Source: Granulicella sp. (GTDB lineage: Bacteria > Acidobacteriota > Terriglobia > Terriglobales > Acidobacteriaceae). Taken from it: 14,575 nt of DNA. How positions within the stretch are numbered: position 1 is the first letter of the stretch; each line of letters begins with the position of its first letter. Location of the stretch: the NCBI GenBank assembly GCA_003133205.1, contig PKWK01000207.1:17984-32558 (forward strand). Direction: 5' to 3'. The notes under the pieces are model-generated. The model made no database searches, was not told where the DNA came from, and worked only from the letters and a program-made list of their open reading frames with translations. Both the position numbers and the translations under genes were made by a program. This document shows, piece after piece, positions 8,986 through 14,556 of this stretch.

Positions 8986-9543
8986 ATGCCGAGCTTTCCG
9001 GACACTGCAGTCCTCGTTCTCCTCGCACTACTGCTCTTCGGTCCGAAGAAGCTGCCTGTCCTCGCGCGCCAACTCGGCAAGCTGATGGCCGACTTCCGGC
9101 GCGCCTCGAACGAGTTCCGCACCCAGATGGAGGAAGAACTCCGCATCTCCGAGCAAGCCGACCGCCAGAAGCAAATCGCTGCCATTGAGGCCGCCGCTCC
9201 CCCTACCGCTGCAATCGCTACGCCAGCCGAACCCAGCTCCGATTCCGAGGACCCGCACGTGCCACCGCCCGCCCCCAGTTTCACCTCCACATCGGAATCG
9301 TCGGAATCAACCTCCGAATATCCGCAGGACTATTCGTACGATTCCCCGGTCGACTCTCCAGCCGAGTCCACGCCCGAGCCGTCGCCAGCCCCGCTCCCCA
9401 TCGCTACGTCAGGCGATCTCAGCATCCTGCCGCCATCCACCGGACTGCCCATCGCGAACACCTCGCCGGCCGAAGCCGACATAACCGGCGCGACCCACCA
9501 GCCCCACCAGGCCGAGCTCGAAACCGAGACTCTGCATGGCTGA
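8986..9543 (+). CDS. tatA: Twin-arginine translocase TatA/TatB-family subunit
   Basis: TatA/B proteins form the pore or receptor part of the Tat system, which exports folded proteins across the cytoplasmic membrane. The ATG at 8986 gives 185 aa and places a short N-terminal membrane helix (residues 8-18, AVLVLLALLLF) directly before the family motif FGPKKLPVLARQLGKL, then an amphipathic helix (about 27-55). The tail from about residue 70 to 185 is low-complexity, rich in Pro, Ser, Glu and Thr, and much longer than in TatA. FG-x-KKL is TatA-like, while the Pro-containing GPKKLP and the length are TatB-like, so A versus B cannot be settled. The stop overlaps tatC by 8 nt, indicating an operon. 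The frame is open upstream to 8878, but that extension would bury the N-terminal helix and is rejected. Confidence 0.88.
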   Translation: MPSFPDTAVLVLLALLLFGPKKLPVLARQLGKLMADFRRASNEFRTQMEEELRISEQADRQKQIAAIEAAAPPTAAIATPAEPSSDSEDPHVPPPAPSFTSTSESSESTSEYPQDYSYDSPVDSPAESTPEPSPAPLPIATSGDLSILPPSTGLPIANTSPAEADITGATHQPHQAELETETLHG

Positions 9544-10327
9544 TTTCGACGCGATAGACCGCGCGCGCCAAGCCGTCACCGACCGCGCCGAACTCCCCGG
9601 CATGAGCCTCATGGAGCACCTCGAAGAGCTGCGCAAGCGCCTCCTCCGCTCCCTCGCCTTCCTGGTCGTCGGCTCGATCCTGGCCTACTGCTTTCATACC
9701 AAACTCATCAACTACCTCCAGAAACCGCTCCTGGATCTCGGCTTGATGATGACCCAGACCCACCCCACCGACGCTATTAACCTCTACATTAAAGCCTCGG
9801 TCGTCTTCGGCGCCATCTTCGCCAGTCCCTTCATCCTCTATCAGGTCTGGCTCTTCATCTCTCCCGGCATGTACGCCAACGAAAAGAAATATGTCGCTCC
9901 CTTCATGGGTGTGACCATCGGCCTCTTTCTCGCCGGAGCCTACTTCGGCTATCGCTGGGTAATGCCCGGGGCCATCAAGGTCCTTGTCCTCGACTTCGGC
10001 AAGAACTTCAACCACATGATCACGATCGATGACTACACGGGCTTCTTCCTCTCCGTCATCCTCGGCCTCGGTGTCTGCTTCGAACTCCCCGTTCTCATCT
10101 TCTTCCTGGCCTTGTTCGGCATCGTCGACGCCAAGTTCCTGCTGCGCCAGTTCCGCTACGCCATCCTCGGCATCTTCCTCATCGCCGCCATCATCTGCCC
10201 CATGCCGGACCCCTTCAGCATGTGCCTCTTTGCCAGTCCTATGCTTGTCCTCTACTTCTTCGGCATAGCCATCGCCTGGTACGCCCATCCCGACCGCCGG
10301 AAAGCCAAAAAAGAGGCCGCAGTATGA
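9536..10327 (+). CDS. tatC: Sec-independent protein translocase TatC
   Basis: TatC is the multi-spanning core of the Tat translocase and recognises twin-arginine signal peptides. The product is 263 aa, normal for the family, with about six membrane segments. Signatures: cytoplasmic MSLMEHLEELRKRLLRSL (23-40), periplasmic/loop SPFILYQVWLFISPGMYANEKK (about 99-120), LGLGVCFELPVLIFF in the fourth-helix region, and CPMPDPFSMCLFASPMLVLYF near the end. The C-terminus is basic. The start ATG overlaps the tatA/B stop (ATGGCTGA), and the stop overlaps the next gene's ATG (ATGA), so all three are likely co-translated. An internal ATG at Met23 is possible but has no better ribosome binding site. Confidence 0.96.
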   Translation: MADFDAIDRARQAVTDRAELPGMSLMEHLEELRKRLLRSLAFLVVGSILAYCFHTKLINYLQKPLLDLGLMMTQTHPTDAINLYIKASVVFGAIFASPFILYQVWLFISPGMYANEKKYVAPFMGVTIGLFLAGAYFGYRWVMPGAIKVLVLDFGKNFNHMITIDDYTGFFLSVILGLGVCFELPVLIFFLALFGIVDAKFLLRQFRYAILGIFLIAAIICPMPDPFSMCLFASPMLVLYFFGIAIAWYAHPDRRKAKKEAAV

Positions 10328-11361
10328 TCCAGGCTTTCAGCCGCCACAACAAAGGTGTCATCCTGAGTTCCCCCCCTCGGCTTGTCATTCTGACCCTGAG
10401 CAGCGCGAAGGGGAAGAACCCCCGCATTTCGCTTTTGCTGTTGCCGTTGTTTGTTTTGCTCTGCCTTCCCCTTGCCGCCCCTACGCAGAAGCCACCCGCC
10501 ACTAGCCAGCCCACCGGCCAAGCCACCTACACCCTCACCCAGCAACTCCTCACCGTTGCCCCCAAGCGCTTCAACGGCTCGCCCGGCCATCTCGCCGCGG
10601 AAAACTTCATCAAGGACCACTTCAAGCCTGAAGCCGCCAAGGGCAACTTTGAGACCGACCAGTTCACCGCCAACACTCCCGCCGGCCCGCAGGCCATGCG
10701 CAACTACATCGTCCGCTTCCCCGGCAAGAAAGACGGAGTGATCGTCCTCGCCACCCACTACGAGACCAACTACTGGCTTCGCGACATCAACTTCGTCGGC
10801 GCCAACGATGGAGCCTGCACCACCGCACTGCTCATCTCTCTCGGCCAATACTTCCGCGCCCACCCGCCCGCGGGCTATTCCATCTGGCTCGTCTTCGATG
10901 ACGGCGAAGAATCCGTCTCCGGCACCTGGTCCGATGCCGACTCGCTCTACGGCACTCGCCATCTCGCCGCCAAGTGGTACGCCAACGGCACCCTCCCCAA
11001 GGTAAAAGCATTCCTCCTGGCCGACATGATCGGCGACAAGGACCTCAACATCGACAAGGACGATCAATCCACCCCGTGGCTCGAAGACCTGCTCGCCGTC
11101 GCCGCCAAAAACACCGGCCACTCCGGCAACGTCTTCAAGAACCCCGTCCAGGGCCTCGGTGACGACCACATCCCATTCAAAAAACGCGGCGTCCCCGTCC
11201 TCGACCTCATCGACATCGACTACGGCCCCCACACCAACCAACTCCCCGACGGCTACCACCACACCGCGCAGGACACCATCGACAAGCTCAGCCCCAAATC
11301 CCTCCAGATCGCCGCCGACCTCTTCCTCGAAACCATCCGCCTCATCAACGCCAGCCACTAA
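10324..11361 (+). CDS. Exported M28-family protein of the glutaminyl cyclase (QPCT) type
   Basis: The start is taken at 10324, whose ATG overlaps the tatC stop (ATGA), giving 345 aa. The N-terminus has a long polar stretch (1-34), a hydrophobic h-region (35-52, ISLLLLPLFVLLCLPLAA) and then PTQKPPATSQ, so it is exported, probably by Sec because there is no Arg-Arg pair. Motifs: ATHYE (His145), VGANDGACTTALL (Asp162), FDDGEES (Glu195, Glu196), DSLYGTRHLAAKW (206-218), LADMIGDKD (Asp234), RGVPVLDLID and YHHTAQD (His313). The GEE...DSLYGxRHLA arrangement and the placement of Asp/Glu/His zinc ligands match animal-type glutaminyl-peptide cyclotransferase, which makes N-terminal pyroglutamate, better than classic di-zinc aminopeptidases. 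An M28 aminopeptidase role is the alternative. Bases 10383-10429 coincide with a dispersed repeat. Confidence 0.8.
   Translation: MIQAFSRHNKGVILSSPPRLVILTLSSAKGKNPRISLLLLPLFVLLCLPLAAPTQKPPATSQPTGQATYTLTQQLLTVAPKRFNGSPGHLAAENFIKDHFKPEAAKGNFETDQFTANTPAGPQAMRNYIVRFPGKKDGVIVLATHYETNYWLRDINFVGANDGACTTALLISLGQYFRAHPPAGYSIWLVFDDGEESVSGTWSDADSLYGTRHLAAKWYANGTLPKVKAFLLADMIGDKDLNIDKDDQSTPWLEDLLAVAAKNTGHSGNVFKNPVQGLGDDHIPFKKRGVPVLDLIDIDYGPHTNQLPDGYHHTAQDTIDKLSPKSLQIAADLFLETIRLINASH
10383..10429 (+). repeat. Dispersed repeat, copy 2, inside coding sequence
   Basis: It begins TGTCATTCTGA and ends GAAGAACCCCCGCATTT, the same ends as the copies at 7021 and 14522, with about 12 extra bases in the middle. 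It falls in residues about 20-36 of the M28/cyclase-like protein, just before and into the signal-peptide core. A further partial start, TGTCATCCTGAG, lies 27 bp upstream (10356-10367). Confidence 0.65.
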
Positions 11362-11370
11362 ATCGGGTGC

Positions 11371-11430
11371 CCCATTCATCGCGCCTTTGTCTTATACGAT
11401 GAGTGGGTTATCGCGCGTGGTAGCGCGCGA
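11371..11430 (+). repeat. Two adjacent hairpins in the terC leader
   Basis: CCCATTCATCG (11371-11381) pairs with CGATGAGTGGG (11397-11407): an 11-bp stem with one G-U pair and a 15-nt loop. Then TCGCGCG (11411-11417) pairs with CGCGCGA (11424-11430) around TGGTAG. The first hairpin starts with GGGTGCCCCAT, as does the one at 14451-14492, so it is probably a dispersed element. It could act as the 3' end signal of the tat operon, although no T-tract follows. Confidence 0.55.
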
Positions 11431-11472
11431 CCGCATTCCTCCCTCCGTCAGCTCACTCGCGATAGCATCGTA
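11395..11472 (+). promoter_or_regulatory. Alternative long-range pairing next to terC start codon
   Basis: TACGATG (11395-11401) is complementary to CATCGTA (11466-11472), and TATCGCG (11409-11415) to CGCGATA (11458-11464). This nested pairing would sequester the 17 nt before the GTG at 11475. It cannot form together with the two local hairpins. It is a candidate translational switch, supported only by complementarity. Confidence 0.3.
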
Positions 11473-11474
11473 AC

Positions 11475-12401
11475 GTGCCCCACACGCCTCTAAGCCACTG
11501 GATCGGCTTCCACCTCGCCCTCCTCCTGCTCCTCGCAATCGAACTCGTCTACGCGCGCCGCCAGGCCCGTCTCAAACGCGATCCTCACCACACCGCCATC
11601 GCCGCGACCACACTCTGGATCGCCGCCGCAATCGCCTTCGCCCTCTTCGTGCACCACACCATGGGCCCGATAGCCTCCGTCCAGTACCTCACCGGCTACG
11701 TGCTCGAAGAGTCGATGTCCGCTGACAATCTCTTCGTCTTCCTTCTCCTCTTCCGCCTCTTCCAGATCGACCACGCCCACCAACCCAAAGTCCTCTTCTG
11801 GGGAGTCGCTGGCGCCATCCTCATGCGCGGCCTCTTCATCGCCGGCGGCATCACCCTGCTCGCCCACTTTAGCTGGATCACCTACCTCTTCGGTGCGATC
11901 CTCCTCATCACCGCCATCCGCCTGCTCGTCCCTCAGGAACCCGACCAGCAGCCCAAAACCGAGCCCCGCTGGATCGCCTGGCTCAAGCGCCTCCACCCCC
12001 TCAGCCCCCAACAGGATCACTTCGTTGTCTTCGACAGTGGCCGCCCCACAGCCACCATCCTCCTGCTAGCCCTCATCGCCATCGAACTCACCGACGTCGT
12101 CTTCGCCCTCGACTCCATCCCCGCCGTCCTCTCCATCACCCGCCAGCCCTTCCTCGCCTACACCTCCAACATCATGGCGGTGATGGGCCTGCGCTCGCTC
12201 TACTTCCTGATCATCGGGATGCTGGTCCGCCTACGCTTCCTCCACTACGGCCTGGCCGCCGTCCTCGCCTTTGCCGCCCTCAAGATGCTCGCCGCCCGCT
12301 GGATCGAAGTCCCCCCAGTCCTCTCGCTCGAAGTCATCCTCGGGCTCCTTGCGATCACGGTCGGCGCATCCCTCTGGCCCTCGGCCAAACAGAAAAGCTG
12401 A
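11475..12401 (+). CDS. TerC-family integral membrane protein
   Basis: The product is 308 aa from a GTG with no clear ribosome binding site, and has about 8-9 membrane helices. The TerC/Alx family includes Mn exporters and tellurium-resistance-linked proteins. Diagnostic conserved acidic helices are present: GYVLEESMSADNLFVFLLLF (74-93; Glu78, Glu79, Asp84) and IELTDVVFALDSIPAVLSIT (203-222; Glu204, Asp207, Asp213), plus VLFWGVAGAILMRG (106-119) and YTSNIMAVMGLRSLYFL (229-245). A soluble loop (about 152-186) links the two halves. Metal efflux, probably Mn2+, is the likely role by family; the true substrate is unknown. It is separated from the tat operon by a 113-bp structured leader, so it is probably its own unit. 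The Shewanella/E. coli name alx is not used because the exact subfamily is uncertain. Confidence 0.92.
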   Translation: MPHTPLSHWIGFHLALLLLLAIELVYARRQARLKRDPHHTAIAATTLWIAAAIAFALFVHHTMGPIASVQYLTGYVLEESMSADNLFVFLLLFRLFQIDHAHQPKVLFWGVAGAILMRGLFIAGGITLLAHFSWITYLFGAILLITAIRLLVPQEPDQQPKTEPRWIAWLKRLHPLSPQQDHFVVFDSGRPTATILLLALIAIELTDVVFALDSIPAVLSITRQPFLAYTSNIMAVMGLRSLYFLIIGMLVRLRFLHYGLAAVLAFAALKMLAARWIEVPPVLSLEVILGLLAITVGASLWPSAKQKS

Positions 12402-12437
12402 CACCTCAGCCGATGGAAGTGATGTGCCCTCCCCGCA

Positions 12438-12453
12438 GGGAAAACATTTTCCC
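12438..12453. promoter_or_regulatory. Palindrome GGGAAAA-CA-TTTTCCC
   Basis: A perfect 7-2-7 inverted repeat lies 37 bp past the terC stop, flanked by similar 13-mers CCTCAGCCGATGG (12405) and CCTGAGCCGACGG (12462), 11 of 13 identical. There is no U-tract, so it is an operator or dispersed-repeat candidate rather than a clear terminator. Confidence 0.4.
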
Positions 12454-12508
12454 TCCTTGCGCCTGAGCCGACGGATCAGAATCATCCCTCTTCCACAAAA
12501 CGCCCACA

Positions 12509-12545
12509 GTGCAACCACTTGCCGTTAATGTGCAACCCGTTGCAC
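12509..12545. promoter_or_regulatory. Tandem operator-like sites with 21-bp spacing
   Basis: GTGCAAC-CC-GTTGCAC (12530-12545) is a perfect inverted repeat. Exactly 21 bp upstream, GTGCAACCACTTGCC (12509-12523) repeats the left half with an imperfect right half. A spacing of two helical turns would put two dimers on the same DNA face. The sites lie about 90 bp upstream of the small ORF at 12632 and are the best operator candidate in this spacer. Confidence 0.45.
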
Positions 12546-12631
12546 CTTTGGCATTCCCATTGCTAAGAGATAAGCAAACAACAAAGTTCGTCGCACAATT
12601 GACGAGCCAATCGCCACCAAGGGAGTCACCC

Positions 12632-12724
12632 ATGTATCTTCTCTTTGCCCCCACGGCTTTGTCTTTTCTTGCTATCTTGGCCATCTCGCTCCACAGCCAC
12701 TTCGCCACCCGGGCAAACCTCTAA
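12632..12724 (+). CDS. Small membrane protein, 30 aa, unknown
   Basis: The ORF begins ATG TAT CTT CTC after a strong Shine-Dalgarno AAGGGAG (12619-12625) with 6-nt spacing, the best ribosome binding site in this part of the window. The product starts MYLLFAPTALS, has one hydrophobic segment (residues 2-20) and ends HSHFATRANL with a basic, His-containing tail, so it is predicted to be a single-pass membrane peptide. It stands alone between terC and nadB, with candidate operators upstream and an inverted repeat just after the stop. The frame is open further upstream (to 12509), but that extension lacks a start with a ribosome binding site. No family is recognised. It could be spurious, but the SD, spacing and hydrophobic pattern favour a real gene. 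Confidence 0.5.
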   Translation: MYLLFAPTALSFLAILAISLHSHFATRANL

Positions 12725-12729
12725 CCTTC

Positions 12730-12746
12730 ACAGAATTCCATTCTGT
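12730..12746. repeat. Inverted repeat after the small ORF
   Basis: ACAGAAT-TCC-ATTCTGT is a perfect 7-3-7 inverted repeat, 5 bp past the TAA of the 30-aa ORF. It may act as a transcript 3' end hairpin or a binding site. It is not followed by a T-tract. Confidence 0.4.
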
Positions 12747-12806
12747 TGATGACAGGTTGACAACCAGCTAGGTGAAGTCTGCCCCGTGGAGACGCCACTT
12801 CCCAAT

Positions 12807-12826
12807 CGGGAGTTGCAAAGCTCCCG
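12807..12826 (-). terminator. Hairpin downstream of nadB
   Basis: CGGGAG (12807-12812) and CTCCCG (12821-12826) form a 6-bp stem around an 8-nt loop, 8 bp past the nadB stop on the minus strand. No U-tract follows, so a classical intrinsic terminator is doubtful. It may be a 3'-end stabilising hairpin. Confidence 0.35.
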
Positions 12827-12833
12827 CGCTTCT

Positions 12834-14417
12834 TCACTCACCCACAAACCGCAGCTCACTCTGCCGCACCACCGAGTGCCGCGCCATACTCGCCTTCTCC
12901 GGAAAGTCCATCCGGAAATGAGCCCCGCGACTCTCTTCCCTTCCGAGCGCCGCTTGCACCATCACCTCCGCCACCACACGCAGGTTCCGTGCCTCCAGCG
13001 TCCGTCGCGTAAGCCCGCGAGCCCCCGCCGCAGCGTCCATAGTCTCCCGCATCGCCGCAAGCCCCGCCCGAGCCCGCCGCAACCCCGCTCGATCCCGCAG
13101 CAACCCAGCATCCCGCCACATCAACCCCTGCAACTCCGCAATTAAACCCTCCACATCCCCACCGCCGCCGCCTTGCACCAGCGCATTTTCTGACCACTTA
13201 CCACTCACCACTGACCACTCATCCGCAACCATCGCCTCCGCTGCCAGCGCCCCAAACACCAGCCCCTCCAGCAGCGAGTTGCTCGCCAACCGATTTGCCC
13301 CATGCACTCCCGTACAAGCCGCCTCCCCAGCCGCGTACAGCCCCGGCAGCGAAGCCCGCCCGTGCACGTCTGTCCTGATCCCGCCCATCAGGTAATGCGC
13401 AGCTGGCCGCACCGGAATAAGGTCTCGCGCCAACTCCAGCCCATAGCCATCCAGAAAAGCCGAGATCCCCGGAAACCGCGTCTTCAAATCCGTGCCCGCG
13501 CCCACGGCTCTCATGTCCAGATAAATCGGCCCGTCCAAACCCTCGCGCGTAATCGCCCGCGCCACAACATCCCGCGGCGCAAGCTCCAGCCCTGGATGAT
13601 AGCGCTCCATAAACCGCTCCCCCCGAGCGTTCACCAGCCAAGCCCCCTCACCCCGCAGCGCCTCGCTCATCAGGAACCGCGGCGCACCCTCCATCGCAAA
13701 CGCCGTCGGGTGGAACTGGTAGAACTCCATGTCCATCAACTCCGCTCCCGCCCGATACGCCATCGCGATGCCGTCCCCCGTCGCCACCGCCGGATTCGTC
13801 GTATCGCTATACACCTGCCCCGCGCCCCCACTCGCCAGCAGCACCGCCCGAGCCCGCACCTCGTGCAATCCTCCCGCCGCATCCAGCAAAGTCGCACCTA
13901 CGACCCGCCCAGCGTCAGAATCCACGATCAGATCAACCGTCGTAGCCCACTCCATCAACTCCACTCGCGCCAATCCACGCACATGCCGCAGCAGCGACAC
14001 GGCAATCTCCCGTCCCGTTCCATCCCCATGCGCATGCAGAATCCGCGGCAGACTGTGCGCGCCTTCTCGCGTCCTCATCAACTCGCCAGCCCGCGTCGCA
14101 TCAGCCTGCGCGTACCGGTCGAACCCGGTCCCCCACTGCAGCAACTCCTCCACTCGCTTCGCGCCCTGCTCCACCAGCACCGCCGCCGCCTGTGCATTCA
14201 CCAGGCCATCGCCGGCCGCAATCGTGTCAGCCAGGTGCAGCGCCACATCCTCGTCGCCGCCCATCGCGACGGCGATCCCACCCTGCGCATAAGCCGTATT
14301 CGATTCCGCCAGGCCTTCCTTCGTGACCACGAGAACGCTGCCCGCCCCTGCCAGTCCCGCCGCCGCGCGCAACCCAGCAATCCCGCCACCCACGACCAGA
14401 AAATCCACCACGCGCAT
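12834..14417 (-). CDS. nadB: L-aspartate oxidase NadB
   Basis: NadB is a flavoenzyme that oxidises L-aspartate to iminoaspartate, the first step of de novo NAD synthesis, and supplies NadA. The product is 527 aa, normal length. FAD-binding GGGIAG (10-15) and NTAYAQGGIA (40-49) are followed by RTREGAHSLPRILHAHGDGTG (Glu118), TNPAVATGDGIAMAYRAGAEL, QFHPT (His236), SEALRGEGAW, APRDVVARAI (Arg282), HYLMGGI (His341) and ANRLASNSLLEGLVFG (Arg376), which together cover the substrate-site residues of the family. The C-terminal helical domain starts after about residue 422. The linker at about 399-411 (DEWSVVSGKWSE) is encoded by four heptanucleotide repeats. The ATG at 14417 has GAGAG directly upstream. 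nadA lies about 4 kb away in its own unit. Confidence 0.96.
   Translation of the reverse strand: MRVVDFLVVGGGIAGLRAAAGLAGAGSVLVVTKEGLAESNTAYAQGGIAVAMGGDEDVALHLADTIAAGDGLVNAQAAAVLVEQGAKRVEELLQWGTGFDRYAQADATRAGELMRTREGAHSLPRILHAHGDGTGREIAVSLLRHVRGLARVELMEWATTVDLIVDSDAGRVVGATLLDAAGGLHEVRARAVLLASGGAGQVYSDTTNPAVATGDGIAMAYRAGAELMDMEFYQFHPTAFAMEGAPRFLMSEALRGEGAWLVNARGERFMERYHPGLELAPRDVVARAITREGLDGPIYLDMRAVGAGTDLKTRFPGISAFLDGYGLELARDLIPVRPAAHYLMGGIRTDVHGRASLPGLYAAGEAACTGVHGANRLASNSLLEGLVFGALAAEAMVADEWSVVSGKWSENALVQGGGGGDVEGLIAELQGLMWRDAGLLRDRAGLRRARAGLAAMRETMDAAAGARGLTRRTLEARNLRVVAEVMVQAALGREESRGAHFRMDFPEKASMARHSVVRQSELRFVGE
13193..13220. repeat. Heptanucleotide tandem repeat (4 x ACCACTN) inside nadB
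   Basis: Four consecutive 7-mers ACCACTT, ACCACTC, ACCACTG and ACCACTC occur on the plus strand. On the coding strand they give the linker W-S-V-V-S-G-K-W between the FAD domain and the helical domain. Because 7 is not a multiple of 3, gain or loss of one unit would shift the nadB frame. Confidence 0.85.
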
Positions 14418-14445
14418 CTCTCAAGGCTACCACCGGGAAACATAG

Positions 14446-14492
14446 GGGTGCCCCATGATCAACGCGGACGCAGGCCCGCGTTTATCGTGGGG
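14446..14492 (+). repeat. Hairpin element starting GGGGTGCCCCAT
   Basis: CCCCATGATCAACGCGG (14451-14467) pairs with CCGCGTTTATCGTGGGG (14476-14492): 17 positions with one G-U pair and one mismatch, and an 8-nt loop. Its opening GGGTGCCCCAT and closing GTGGG-GTTA resemble the hairpin at 11366-11410, so it is a second copy of a dispersed hairpin family. It lies 29 bp upstream of the nadB start codon. Confidence 0.55.
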
Positions 14493-14521
14493 TTACTCCC
14501 TTAGCCCGCCACCCCATTGCC

Positions 14522-14556
14522 TGTCATTCTGAGCGCAGCGAAGAACCCCCGCATTT
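14522..14556 (+). repeat. Dispersed repeat, copy 3 (TGTCATTCTGAGCG... family)
   Basis: It opens TGTCATTCTGAGCGCAGCG and closes GAAGAACCCCCGCATTT, matching 7021-7055 at 30 of 35 positions and both ends of 10383-10429. It lies in the spacer upstream of nadB. Confidence 0.7.

Noticed and set aside
10252..11379. 375-aa open frame on the minus strand opposite the M28/cyclase-like gene
   Set aside because: Val/Gly/Glu/Asp-rich mirror translation of a strongly coding plus strand; no family features.
11362..11474. yybP-ykoY (Mn2+) riboswitch before terC
   Set aside because: Expected for this gene family, but the conserved internal-loop sequences of that riboswitch are not visible; the structure seen is different.
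12406..12708. 100-aa minus-strand frame in the terC-nadB spacer
   Set aside because: No ribosome binding site or family features; it overlaps the palindromes and the better-supported 30-aa plus-strand ORF.
13302..14504. 400-aa open frame on the plus strand opposite nadB
   Set aside because: It is antisense to a clear L-aspartate oxidase. Its composition (Arg, His, Pro, Gln-rich) is the typical mirror of a GC-rich gene, with no recognisable domain.
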